Shown piece after piece: positions 51,351 through 64,000 of a stretch of DNA of 64,000 nucleotides. Position 1 is the first letter of the stretch. Every line of letters starts with the position of its first letter. This DNA comes from Apostichopus japonicus (Eukaryota; Echinodermata; Holothuroidea; Aspidochirotida; Stichopodidae), in contig NC_092575.1 of the NCBI RefSeq assembly GCF_037975245.1, forward strand, positions 7,165,001 through 7,229,000, read 5' to 3'. The notes beneath the pieces were generated by a model. It did no database searches. It was not told the origin of the DNA and saw nothing but the letters and a program-made list of their open reading frames with translations. The translations under genes were made by a program, and so were the position numbers.

Positions 51351-54197
51351 TTCAAGTTACATATTTAATTTTATTCCAGTAAATTCTTGAGCTAAACTAA
51401 AGACAAAAGAATGTTTCTTACTTGAATTTTATTCTTGCTAATACTACATGGGGATGAAAGTATGAACCCAATCTGGCCACCTTTCCGGACAAAAATTAGT
51501 AAGATGCTTTATTCTGGTACATTATTTCTGTCAGGTTATCGTACGCACTCCCACCGTGAGAGGCGAATCTAAATGGTGGGAAAGGGGTTCTTGCATGTCA
51601 AAGTCGTTTCCCTCAATTTAAGACATTTTTAATATCCATCAATGCGCTTTACGAATGAATCATATAAAATATTTACGGGCTCTCACATGATTACTATAGA
51701 CTTAGCACTGACAGCCCTGTTCTATTTCACCCCTTACCCTGCACCTCGGGTGACAAACTTGAGTAGGCATGTTAAATAATACAAACACAAATATATCGGT
51801 TATAACCTAATTAACAGCGTTCTTTTGGCACTCTCGCTTCTGTTTATATGTTAATTAATACACAATTCTCCTGTATAAATGTACATAGTCCAACTTACCA
51901 CTGCAGAATTCTGTGCCGTTTACTTGTATAAACAAAAGAATCACAGACAAACACGAAATCTGGGAAACGTTTAATTTCCTTTTCAGCTTCTGGCGAAGCT
52001 ATCCAAAGCCTCAGTTAAAGTCAGCGATATTTAAAGAAACAGAACACGTCCGTTCAAACTGAACGAAGCCACGGTGAAAAGACAACCCGCAAAAGTCCAC
52101 CGGCACATGTAGAACAGTTATAGGCGATCGATAAATTATTTGCTTAACTAAACCTACACATTTACAGAGGAGACCCCTAAGAGGGAAAGAAATGGGATCG
52201 AAGTCTGTATAGGACTGTATGGTACTGTTATATGCAAAGCAGGCTATGCGATCAATGAAGAACGCGTTGAATGGGCTGGCGTGGACCCTTATTTTTTCCT
52301 ACAAAGAGAAACCTCATGTTATTCACCGATCATTGCATACACATTATTTATAAATCTCTTTAACATAAAAATTCAACAACCGTACAATGTGGCAATTCAA
52401 AGGACCCTGTCATGTTGTCTAACAAATGTCTCACATGTGAACGCTCTGCGACGGTTGACTGACAAGCATGGTAAGTCAATATTTTACAATAGTGCTACTT
52501 TGCAGGTGTGACGGAAATCTAACCAAAACATGTTCATTTCTGATCGCTTGAAATTACGTGAAAAATTTCTGTCCTAGGAGAAGAGTCAGTCGCCGGGAAA
52601 GGAAGTCACTGTTACGCCTTAGAATACATTCTTTTACAATCGCGTCAAAACGTGACAAAAAATAATATTTCTAAAGTTTACGAGGGGGTAGTAAGGGGTC
52701 ATTGGACAGTGTAATTGACACTTGCGGCTTTGGATACATACACGCTCTTTCAAATCAATTCACATTGATTACAATTCAGTGGGTTTCGGTTCTTCAAACT
52801 TATGGAGACAATTGGTATGAAGGACAGGGATATCTCACGGAGGAAGTGGAAGAAATTGTTGAAAAGAAATCGTCCTTCGTTGTCCAAGCCATGATTCATG
52901 AACAGAATGACATGCAACTAACACGATTTATATCACAACATCACCTACTTGCAAGGGGTAGTTTGAACCAGGGTTTGAACACGGTTGTGGCGAGCCAATT
53001 GGGCCCATAATGGCTGCCTATACCATACACGCTCTAAACGATCGATTGTTGGTACAGAGAAAGAATACATTTAAATTAATAAACAAATATAAACTGGGAA
53101 ACTGACTTTCATTACCAAATTCGCATAGCTACATGTATTCGTATTTGGCCTTTTCGATTTGTACTGTTACTGGGGGGGGGGGGGGGCAGTTTGAATGGTA
53201 ACATAAGAAATGTAGTGCAAAAATTATGTACTTTGAGCTTTAAGTCTTGTACTCGGAACCCTTACAAAGGTGACTTCTATCTGTATACTCGTACTCAAGC
53301 TGTTTTACTCGTATACTACAAGTCTGGTTACTTGTACGCGAGTACTCGCCCTTTCAATGATTGGTAGCCTTATAGTACTAATTTTTTGTTGAAAAGCTAT
53401 ATGGAGTACCGGTATTATAGAAAGTGTAGTACAAGACTATGTATCGGGTACTCGCGCTTAGAGCCTTACGGTACTCGTAATGGTACTCATACTAAGGGGC
53501 CTTCTGCTGTTATTCGTCGCCACTCATACTGTTGTATACTTGTACCACAACACAAGTCTATATCATAACTGTCGTAAGCTGGTACTCGCATCAAAAGAAT
53601 CCGCAAATAAAGTTAATGACCTTCTGACGCACGGCAAAGATCTGAGGTGACCACTGCATCGTTTAGGCCTACTATATATCTGATGTGTTTTGTTCTCTTT
53701 CTTAGATATTTATGTATCATCAGTTAAACGTCAACATTGGATACAGTCGATTATATACTTATAATTACCGCGGATCACTGATTAACATCACCACGTGTGA
53801 AAGTCGTTAGCGTTTTGTTTTTCTCCTTCCTTCCTTCTTTTTCTTTAAAAAACAAAAACAAATTTTCTTTTCTATATCGACATCTTGAGCGACCTTCCCA
53901 CAAGAGAGGTCACACGACAAAAATTTAACCACACTTGTGTTCAACTATATACAAGTGTTTATAAGGACACTCGAGAATAATTAACGCTTGAACTCCACAC
54001 GAGTTATTAAGGACAATAATCATACAAATGTGACAAACACACCCAGTATAACTGCAGTTTGACATGGAATAAAAGTTGCAGGAGGCCGACAACCGCTAAT
54101 CAACGGGCTGAAATTGATTGGATTGAATATTAATAGTTCTTATTTCTAACCATGGACTCAATGCAGTTGTTACACTTGGTCAATGTATAGGAGCTCC

Positions 54198-54198
<1 letters not shown>
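51351..54198. other. Intergenic, no gene supported
   Basis: The 102-codon frame at 52702-53010 has no recognisable domain. 53230-53600 is rich in GTACTCG-type words. G run at 53173-53186. Confidence 0.5.

Positions 54199-54247
<49 letters not shown>
54199..54247. repeat. (TA)n microsatellite
   Basis: About 49 bp of TA. Confidence 0.95.
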
Positions 54248-54252
<5 letters not shown>

Positions 54253-56224
54253 AATACAGTAGTTTTATGAAATTGAAATGATCACATTAGGCTTATCAGT
54301 ACGGTGTTCAAATGACAATACGTGATAGAGGAGAGATACTGTTATGCATTTCCAAGCGCAGATAAACACCTTGCTCGCATAAAGTATAAATATGTATAAA
54401 ATCATGGAATATATTTCATGTTTACATTTTGCGTAGAGTGAATTAGGTCAGTGAGGCCGCAGTGCTAAATACAGAAAATATGACGTTTCCGATTGGCTTA
54501 CAAAACAGTTGCAAGGATGTCTGCATTTGTGTAACACATTTGTAGAGCGGTCTGCTGTTTACACATACCCAATACAGATGCGATCTGGTCGTAGGACATT
54601 ATATATACAGTAGATGTGAGACTTGCTAGTTTCCACGTCCCGTTTAGACGACAGCCAGCTCTGTGGTCTATTACGCGTCAATTATTGCCTGCGTACCGAG
54701 TTTCTGTTTCAAAGTTTCATTCTCGCAGACCGACGCAAAGAAAGCGTTATTATTAGCCACATGGTGGTATACAGCTCAAACTATACATCATGGCAGGATA
54801 TATCGACTTGATACCAAACATTTACGAATGAATTTTACTCTCCAGTAAAGTTGGTTGTTTACAGTTTGTTCAGCCAAGACTATAGCCCAAATTAACAATA
54901 CCTTTATCCTTGTGTGAGGTAGTAAAGTTTGTTCACCCGAGACTGCTGGCCTTCGGATATCGGACAGGCTTCCCGACTTTATTCTCCTCGTTTCCTCTTC
55001 TTCGTCTCATTCATTATAATCAGTCAGTAGTGAATCGATCTTTACCATATCGATGAAGCTTTAGAAAGTAACAAGCCCCCCCCCCCCCCAACCTCCCGAC
55101 AAGCCTTCGAATCTAGCCAATCATGGTTTGAGTACAACAAGACGTGGTCATGTATACATCCCTGAACGCAAGCTCTACACATGAGTACACAATGCAAACT
55201 ATGTCGAGTGGTCCCCCGTTGTACTGCTCAAGGATGTTAGATTGGACGGCATGGTCACGTCATATGACAGCTATGTGTTCGCCACATATTTGTTTGTTAA
55301 ATAACTTTAAAGCACGTATGATCAAAATCGAAACATGATAATTCGATGACATAGAACTTAGAGAGGTTAAGGTTTGCTCTGCGGGGTAACTTTACGAACA
55401 ACTATTATGGGATGAGAATACATGTCAGGCAAACTATTTGAATATGGACCTATACTTATTATCATTCTAATACTGTTATATACCGTGTATTATTGATCTG
55501 GGATTTAAACAACAAACAAGAAAACCCAAGAATTAAGACATAAGTTAGCATCCCTTCACTGATCTCATTCAACCTGACTATATATAGCTGTAAAACACAA
55601 TGTGTTTAAAACATCCAACAAAATATTTTACAACTTTTTGGAACACAATATTGAGATCTGGTTACGTAAACAAAAAATTGCTTAATGTTACAATCAAGAA
55701 TAAAAATATAATTTTGGAAAGATGGTTGGATTTTTCTTTGAAATATTTAATAGCATATATATGTGGAATATGTGAGATGGATCGGGAGGTGTGTGTGGGG
55801 GGGGGGGGGGGAGGAGTGGCGGCATGCTGCTACAGACTGTCGTAAATCTTCTTTTGTTTTTAATTTCATGAAGTATATTCTGATATCGTAGGATGCCAAC
55901 TTTTTGTCCACCTTAGCAAGGAATGGACGGGAGAAGGAGGGGAGCGGGAAGGGTTTTGGGGACTGGGTTTGAAGTTCCCACACTTTTCAAACATTTCCCC
56001 CTTTTCAAGTTACGTTAATTGATGCGATCATGCATATATCTTTTGCACTTTTTACTGTTTTCGTCAAAGGCTGATGACGTTAGAGACCCACGTGACTTGG
56101 ATGACCCAATCAATAGCAGATCGATCCCTTCCAAGTACAAAACGAAGATTGCTTATACTTGTTTTAATGAGAATGTATTGCAGAGACGCCTGGAGGTTTG
56201 TTCGTTAATTCAGCTGTTATTAGG
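54248..56224. other. Intergenic, nothing recognised
   Basis: C run at 55077-55089 and G run at 55797-55812; no gene supported. Confidence 0.5.
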
Positions 56225-56279
56225 ATATATATATATATATATATAGGCCTATATATATATAGGCCTATATATATATAGG

Positions 56280-56334
<55 letters not shown>

Positions 56335-56345
56335 GTAGGCTTATA
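56225..56345. repeat. (TA)n microsatellite with AGGCC interruptions
   Basis: Three evenly spaced AGGCCTATA units inside TA repeats near 56245-56285. Confidence 0.95.
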
Positions 56346-59341
56346 TATATTGAGAAAAAGTAAAATGAAGAATGAGAATACAGAGTTTAAATTAAATCAC
56401 ATTGGTTCAATTTCTATCCATAACATCCATGTGACGTCACTAGTGGAACACTTTATGTATACGCTATCAATGCACACGTCGGGTGACCACAAAATTCCGA
56501 CACGGCACCCTTCCAAAATGGAGAGGCATCTAACCCCTGATACACTCCACAAAGGCATCTCTTAGCAACAACCTCCCGCCCCCCCCCCCACTCCGTCCCT
56601 CTGTGTTAATTTGAATTCGGAGGCGTATGATACTGATGCAGTGATATCACTTCGACTTGTTTCACGTGTAGTTCAACTAATTTACAATGTAACCAATCAG
56701 TCCGCAACTTACGTCTTACGTCATCAGATGTACATGAAACGGTACATGAGTCATGATCCCGTGCAGTTACTTACGCACCAGTCAAAGGCACGTGTGGTGT
56801 ATATATACTCAGTTAGTAGATGACGTCATACACCCTGCCATGAGATGACGATATATACCTCCATTAGTTACTATATTATGTACACACGGAGTAACTGTAT
56901 ATCTACATAATAGCATTCCAAAGCTGCTGGCGGCAAGCCCATCTAATCTCTTCTTATTATGGTCAGAGCCGTATATATATATATATACGACTAACGCTGT
57001 TGCTCAGTCATCTCTTAATTAACGTATCACGTGTCAATACCACGTGTGGCGGAGTATTAATTGACGTCACAACTTCCGAGTAATGCCATAGGCCAGCAGA
57101 GAAGGGTTGTAAATTGAAACTATATAGTAAAATGCCAGGTTTCCGTGTCATGTATGGATGCCGTGTGAAGACCATATCGCACTAACAGAGTAGACCAGCA
57201 TGTATTCCACAATGGGAGGCCGAACATGTATTCATAACAACCAAGGAAGGTATATACGGTAGGCCTATATTCGTATACTTTTTTTTATTTATTTGTCAGT
57301 GAAAATTCTTGTACCTTGAAAAAAGCATATAGGCCTATAGTCTGTATGATTGAAAACAAATGACGTATCAAAATATGTGGGAAGAATACCGTGTCTCTTA
57401 GTATTAAAATAATTAACAACCGTGGTTACTATTGTCTACAGCAGTTCAAAAATGCTGGTTTCGCATAACGAAGTATATAAGTCCATGTCCATGCATTCGA
57501 AATTTGTATGGTAATGCAAGAGTACACTGTCAACACATCATACTATACGAACCGCCTCTATCCACCGTCAATTAAACAAACAACCTGTCTAGTAGTAGTA
57601 GCGTAGTGTAAATTCCACGACCAAATCGGTGAGTACACATTCCATTAGTAGCGTAGATGTGTTTCATTCAGGTATAAGTAATGAATGAAATAGATTCATT
57701 CATGACATGTGCGAAGGAGACACACATCCCTATTTACCCTAATGAATGTGCATTTAGTTGCTAGTGCGCATGCACACACACTGACGATCCATGGCAGCTG
57801 GTGCACTGCGACTGTCTGTATCGCAACCACAATGACTGAGAAATGCTAACAATGCGGTCACATTATCTACAACTAAAATCAGATATCATTTTAAATTTCC
57901 AGGTTATAAATATTCTGAGCAAACATGAAATCGCGATAGGATGGAATCGAAAATGATAAGCCGGAACTAATATTCAACATGGAATGTACGGATCTAATCT
58001 ATACGTGTATCTGTCTGAAGATACAAAATACCCCTTTATGCCTGTTAGTATGTATATATGTGTGTATGGATAGGTGTATTTATGTATGATATCATGTGTG
58101 TACACGGGGTATTTATTGGGATTAATGATAGGTTATGATATGCGACATCTTGGTATATATGTGACCCGATAACCCACTTGCTGCAAGCATTACTTTCTCT
58201 GCCATTTTCGGGAGGGGGACTTTATCGCTCCATAGAAAAACCCGGGGGACTCACCCCCTGATCTCCACACACAGACACACACACACTGGCAGACAGAATA
58301 TTATATATAGAAAAATCTAGTGTATATTCATAATTATAAAACATGTATGTACAGTACAATGGTACAACCTAACCAGTCTAAAAATTCTTCAAAACTCAGT
58401 TCAAAATATAACACCATTTTGCATCTAAGCATCATCCATATTTTTCTCGAATGGAAGTGGACAGCACGTCCCTATAAACCACGCTCTCCTGGACGACTTA
58501 ACATATTACCCCCCCCCCTCCTCTCCTCCTCCAGTTAAAAAAGGTGGTTGCGCCGCCGGCTCGCTGCAATGTGTTACTTTCATCCGTTATATGTCAGTCT
58601 TGTCAAGTATTTTGCATTATGAATATTCTTGTAGCTCCCGATCACTGATTCGTTGTTAATTTATTGCATCAGGGAGTTGTTATGGAAACAACTCCCTGAT
58701 TGCATATATTCGGGTTATACACTGATGCACAGAACGTATGATATTCGCATGAGTTCTTACGTCAACAGACCTTTTTTCTTCAAAACTGAAAATGAAATAT
58801 ATTGATCTCTATATACTTCTGTATACTCCATGATAATTGCTATATATGAAACCAACCAAGACGGTTCGATTAGATCAGCACAGAAACAAATTGTTTCATT
58901 CCCTGTCTGGACTCGACAACAGTGTATATATTTAAGGATCTGAGATTATATTACCAATCAGCTGCTCAAAAAATAATCAAGTTGGTTAACTTCGTGCGAA
59001 GACTAACCTTTAAATTTTAATGAAAAATTGCATACCGTAGTATGAGAATCGATTTTGTTTTTACTTCAGTCGTATAATAAACCTCTCTTCCCTGAAATTC
59101 TGAGTTGCAGAGTTCAGGCGGCCAACAAAACAAAACAAACAAGATTGCCTCTGGCCTCGTATGGAATAGTCTGTGCATACATAATTATTGAGGCCTATAT
59201 TCACATTGTGTGTGTCTGTGTGTTTTTGTTGTGTTGCTTTGCTTTGTTTCTTTATATGGTAGTTATTTCTTTTTGTTTTCCTTCTTCTTCTTCATTTTTG
59301 GATTTTTGGCAGTGATTTATGTGAAAGGGAACTATACTCTG
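56346..59341. other. Intergenic, nothing but one hairpin
   Basis: A hairpin at 58668-58701 has 12-bp arms CAGGGAGTTGTT/AACAACTCCCTG around a 6-nt loop. No gene supported. Confidence 0.5.
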
Positions 59342-59640
59342 CTCCAATCAGGGATCTTTGATACCTACTCCTCTTTTAATATACTTATATTAAAAGATAT
59401 GGTACTTCAATTCTCTTTAAACCTGATTCCATCAGGGATCTTTGATACCTACTCCTCTCTCAACCTGCTTCAAACAGATGTGGCACTTCTCTTTAAACCC
59501 CATTCCATCAGGGATCTTATCAGGGATCTTTGATACCTATTCCTCTTTTAATATATTTCAAACAGATGTAGTACTTCTCTTTAAACCTGATTCCACCAGG
59601 GATCTTTAATGCCTACTCCTTAACTCTGCTTCAAACATAA
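59342..59640. repeat. Minisatellite, unit about 84 bp, about 4 copies
   Basis: TCAGGGATCTTTGATACCTA recurs at about 59348, 59432 and 59520, with a diverged copy near 59594. Units share CTTCTCTTTAAACC. Confidence 0.9.
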
Positions 59641-62600
59641 TACTCCTCTTCAACCGTGACCCTGAATCAGAGGTCTGAGATTATACAGTACCCACTCATT
59701 TAGCTTGTCGCTTCAGAGAGATATATATTTTGATGTGTATGTTTTGTTTGGATAACCCTGATTTTATCAGGGGTCTTCGATTCTACTGTTTTAATCCTGA
59801 TCACAACACCATATTCAGGTTCGATCAGACCTCTTACTAAATTCACTATCCGAAAAAAAAGATTCTTAACCATGATTTAACCAAGGGATCGTTTGAAGCT
59901 AAATTCTTAAACTAAAATATTAACCTCGACTAGTGCATGTGTCCAAAAAATATATTCGTATTTTTCAACACGAAATCGGAAATGTTGAGCATTGAAATGA
60001 TAATCAAAAGACTCACCAAAGTTAGCAGCCGACCAGGGATTGTAACTGATCCAAAACTCCACTGAAATAAGCACAGGTTCCAAGTATACAACACGTTGAG
60101 ATCTGTCGAGACGAATCGGAAATTGGCATATATTTAAATCAGTGTCTTATCTCTGCAGTTAGCTTCTTTCTGAATGTTCTACGCGGAGAAAACGCACCAT
60201 TTGGATCAAAAACGGTTTCCTTATTTGCTGAAAGGAGCCTCATTGAGCCACTGGTCGGTAGTGAACGGTATAAGACTTGCTCCTCTACGCTGACGTCACA
60301 TAATACCCTCCTTCGGTCTATATCCTCTCCCCTCTGATCTCCATGCACTCTCCACCTAATAAACTCTCTCGTACATAGTCATAAAAAACACTTGAGTCTT
60401 TTTATCCTACACCGATGAAGCCAACTCGCGAATAAAGACAACTTTGACCTGGACAAACTTTTCTTTTCTTCGTTATAATCGATAACAGTGAACCAGATAA
60501 ATTCCTTCCCGTTTTCTCTTCATTCAAACATTACACCAATAAGCGCTTGTTTCTTCCGTCAATATTTACGATTTGCATTATTTCCAACCACTTGACTAAA
60601 CATACACCATCTTTTGAACGGATTTTCGGTTAAGGAAGTGGATCGGATTTGTATCTATGAATAACAGCACAGGAGCGATATAGCAAATCCGCAAGGGAAC
60701 GATTGCCTATACGTAATCCATTCAAATCAATGATAGGCTTAAATGGTTAGGACTCAATTCAGTCTCATGGGGTTAAATGTTTAATTGAGCACTAGTAGCT
60801 AATTTCTAACGATGATTTTTATGACCAACGAAGTCAACTCTAGGGACAAGATTAAAGTAAATAAACCTCACCTGAATTGCGGTCAATATACGAGGTGCGG
60901 ATAACCCGAAGATCCAAAGATGTTATGCAATACCTCTACCAATATCATGTACCTATACAACAAAGGATAGAGTACCCTCTCTCACCCCCCCCCCCCACCC
61001 CACCCCTTATAACTACCACAAATATGCACTGATTAAGATTAACTTCCAATACGCTTCCTCATCCCTTCCCCAACCCGAACGATTTCTCACCCCTCCCCAA
61101 ACCCGCCTTGAAATATTACTTTCAAGCTTCTTAACTTTTCACATTGGAGAAACCAAGGAAAAAGTACAGAGAAAGTTCTAGCTTGTTTGTGTTATAACGT
61201 CTACACATCAAACTCCTCACCAGATACAGCAATCGTAAATGAATCGATTTTAAAAAGAGTTGGGTGACAGTTGTAATGCATATTCTTGCATACATCAGTA
61301 ATATCAACTCCAAAGAGCGGACTATTTGGGAAACATTTTCCCTCGCTTCTTCAGTTATCTATCGATCTAGATCTTTCGATTTTGCAACAGTAAAACTAGT
61401 CCTGATTCACGTTCATCAAATATTTGCGACATTAATCGCCTCCTTCTTGTTGACCGAGAGAAAACGAACGGTTAGAGGAGAGCATCATCGATTCATCAAA
61501 ACACTTGAGAAGTTTAAAAGAGGACTGACATAAAGCAGTTTGCTAATCCTATTTGCAAATCTGTCTAGATGAGATAAAGGGAGGGTTTTCTTAATCCTAT
61601 TTATTCCCATCCGGATGAGATTTCTGTAACCAACTTAATACTTCTGTTTTTGTTTGTCTGAGCAAGAGTAGAGAGTGCACCACATGAAGAAAACATCCTC
61701 ACAAGTTTGTTGATCACGTTAATATGTGTTCATGGGTGGGGGAGGGGGAGGTGGTTACGTAACATGTACATATACGACACATACGACAGGTCTTAGTCAC
61801 ATGAACAATCGAGGGTTAACCAGTGTTGTCGACTTTACAGAAATAAATAAATGAAAAATTGTAAAAGAATGTCACAAAGCGACACTTTGTCACACTGTGA
61901 CGATATCCTGATAATGCGTTATCACTATACATTATATAAATAAAAGAATGAGAATTCACTTTTCAGAGTATTCTGTGAACCATTTCCGAAGAGTGAATGT
62001 ATCATTTTCATATGCCCCTTGTAGGTCTAAATTGATATACACAGAGTGCAAACGCATACCATTCACTGATGATCGGTGGTACATTCAATTATCTGTACAG
62101 CGACCTCTCCGTTGACTGTCCAACAACTATACCCATGTATACCCTGGCATATGTGAGCCTAAGGCTTCATTCGCATGGTTATAATATTAGTAAAGAGTGC
62201 ACCTTTAATCCTCCTCTTTGCGTGAGGTAATTCATATCATCATAGAACAAACTCGACATTTTCAGACTCTTATTAAATCTCGTAACAGTTTCTCTCTCAA
62301 CTCTTATTTTCTTTCAATTTCCCAGGAGAGTTATTTCTGAATAAAGCCCCCTTTGGCTACTCACGTCGGGTCGCTGTCAATATATATAGCCCGGTGCTAC
62401 CCCCCCCCCCCCCAAGGAAGATAGAAAAGAAATGGATGACGAAAACGGTGAAAATAACGGAACAGTGAATCCGTTGATGAATTGGCAGACATCAGTTGTC
62501 TTTACATTGAAGAAGAAGAATGATTGCGTGATGCCAACAGAGTATAGAACCAGAAACAGCTCGTATATCTACTGCCCTTTGCGTGTATATGCACTTAGTA

Positions 62601-62701
62601 CGGTTGTACTGGGCCACGATAAGATACACGTGTACCGTATATCTTGTGCTATATATATTTGAAGGTTGTCAACGCAAAGTATCAAGTGCGCTAAACGGAA
62701 G

Positions 62702-62703
<2 letters not shown>
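59641..62703. other. Intergenic, no gene supported
   Basis: Short open frames only (for example 61264-61533) without known domains. C runs near 60987 and 62401. Confidence 0.5.

Positions 62704-62770
<67 letters not shown>
62704..62770. repeat. (TA)n microsatellite
   Basis: About 67 bp of TA. Confidence 0.95.
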
Positions 62771-62773
<3 letters not shown>

Positions 62774-64000
62774 CAGAGAAATTTATGATGTCGCATATCG
62801 TAACCTATATCATTAAATCCAATATATACCCTATACGCACACATGAAACTATGAAGGGTTATTTTGTAACTTTAGACAGATATACACGTAGATTAGATCC
62901 GTATAATGACCATAAGTCAATCGCTATATCTGTATCGTTATGCATACCCCCTCCCCTTCCCATAGGTTAATCCCAATTCTAAGATGTTTGTATTCCTGCA
63001 ACGATAATGCAATAGCTTATAACTAATGCAATTGGCGATGTCATAAAGGAGATTTGAGGACAAAAGTTGTAAAAGTTGTACTATATAGAGTTAATCCGAA
63101 GCTTGATTCTTGGTAAACCAATGTCGCTCTTTTCTGTCATTTTTTCTTCCATGGATTAGTGATAACCTTCATGCCTGCTTACATTGCAACTATACCAATG
63201 CAGTCAAGCAGGATCAGTGTAAAGCTGGGCTTCTTATTAAAAAATAAAAAAAGCATATTTGTGACTTTGGTCACTGGGTGGCCCTTAATTCACTACTCTT
63301 TCACACACACCAAAAAAGAAAGAAATACTTTTGAGGTGTACTGAAACTGAATCGACAGGTTGGACAAAGGCTATAATCTGTGGCAGTTATGAATCCAAAC
63401 AACTATTTTGAGAGTTTTTTTCCAGGGAGTCACATGCATGCACTAGTCAACTCAACTAAATGAACTAGGCCATGCGTAAGTTAACTCGGCTTGCGCTACC
63501 AGTGACTATACATATTTCCTCAAATTCCGAGTACCTTCTTTCTCATAATGTAAAACACTCATTCGATGCAGAAAGGCACAGCAACGGCATTTGGATTATA
63601 TGCAATGATACAAATCGCTAAACCACCGACAGACCGAACACATGTACTTATCAATAACATATATACCGGTGCATACTGTATATATATAGCACTGAATGAT
63701 TCAGTGTTATAAAGGCTAGAAGGGAGAAGAAAAATAACTTACTAAACCATTAAAGAAAAACGGACACCGTAAGAAACTTATTAGTAATGTGAGATAGGTA
63801 GAAATTACACGGAAGTCATGTTGTCATATCGTTATAAACACTTAGGGTAATAATACACCATAGATACACCGCGCACGATACCGACAAGCATATATACAAT
63901 TGTGCACTTTAACACGCAATTCAATGTCATATCGTACACAACACCTGCAAGTAAACCGTCAAAACACAGGGCACCTATATGTATACTTGTAATATATATT
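62771..64000. other. Intergenic, nothing recognised
   Basis: No gene, RNA or element supported up to the right edge. Confidence 0.5.

Noticed and set aside
52702..53010. 102-codon open frame
   Set aside because: No recognisable family, no flanking splice signals that link it to other exons; left uncalled.

Overview
The window is AT-rich animal nuclear DNA: split genes with GT-AG introns, long (TA)n microsatellites, tRNA-derived SINEs, many small TIR transposons and decayed retroelements. Nothing in it is bacterial. The gene families (15-hydroxyprostaglandin dehydrogenase-like SDRs and group III secreted phospholipases A2) and the repeat landscape fit a marine invertebrate deuterostome. An echinoderm is my best guess, but the phylum is inferred and not proven.

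Five gene copies from two families can be supported. Three are on the plus strand and encode 15-PGDH-like short-chain dehydrogenases: the last exon of SDR-1 (539-692), a complete seven-exon SDR-2 (4479-10099, 255 aa) and a complete seven-exon SDR-3 (29337-35917, 256 aa). Two are on the minus strand and encode group III sPLA2-like proteins of two coding exons each: PLA2-A (14484-16622, 428 aa) and PLA2-B (42137-44237, 440 aa). The order is SDR-1>, SDR-2>, <PLA2-A, SDR-3>, <PLA2-B, so a convergent SDR/PLA2 pair appears twice. In known biology PLA2 releases arachidonate and 15-PGDH inactivates prostaglandins. The locus may therefore be an eicosanoid-type cluster that grew by duplicating the pair. 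That functional link is inference.

Region by region. 1-4478: end of SDR-1, a foldback repeat, a hAT-type MITE, a decayed Ty3/gypsy relic between short direct repeats, and the SDR-2 upstream region with another foldback element. 4479-10099: SDR-2, with a hAT MITE in intron 5. 10100-14483: MITEs (one with a nested insertion carrying a hammerhead-like core) and an orphan copy of the SDR-2 upstream region. 14484-16622: PLA2-A. 17724-20271: an unusual 2.5-kb TIR-bounded element with eight identical 15-bp motifs. 20272-29336: tandem repeats, a SINE and a MITE. 29337-35917: SDR-3, whose introns hold minisatellites, a TIR element and an inverted repeat pair. 36000-44237: a degenerate repeat field, a MITE and PLA2-B. 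44238-64000: no gene I can support; only microsatellites, one hAT MITE, a perfect 60-bp palindrome and a minisatellite.

The most notable observations are the repeated SDR/PLA2 pairing, loss of both cysteines of one conserved disulfide in both PLA2 copies, patchy near-identity of the PLA2 propeptides, the orphan SDR upstream region that gives an empty site for a foldback element, and the 15-bp-motif transposon. All calls come from reading the sequence; no database search was run.
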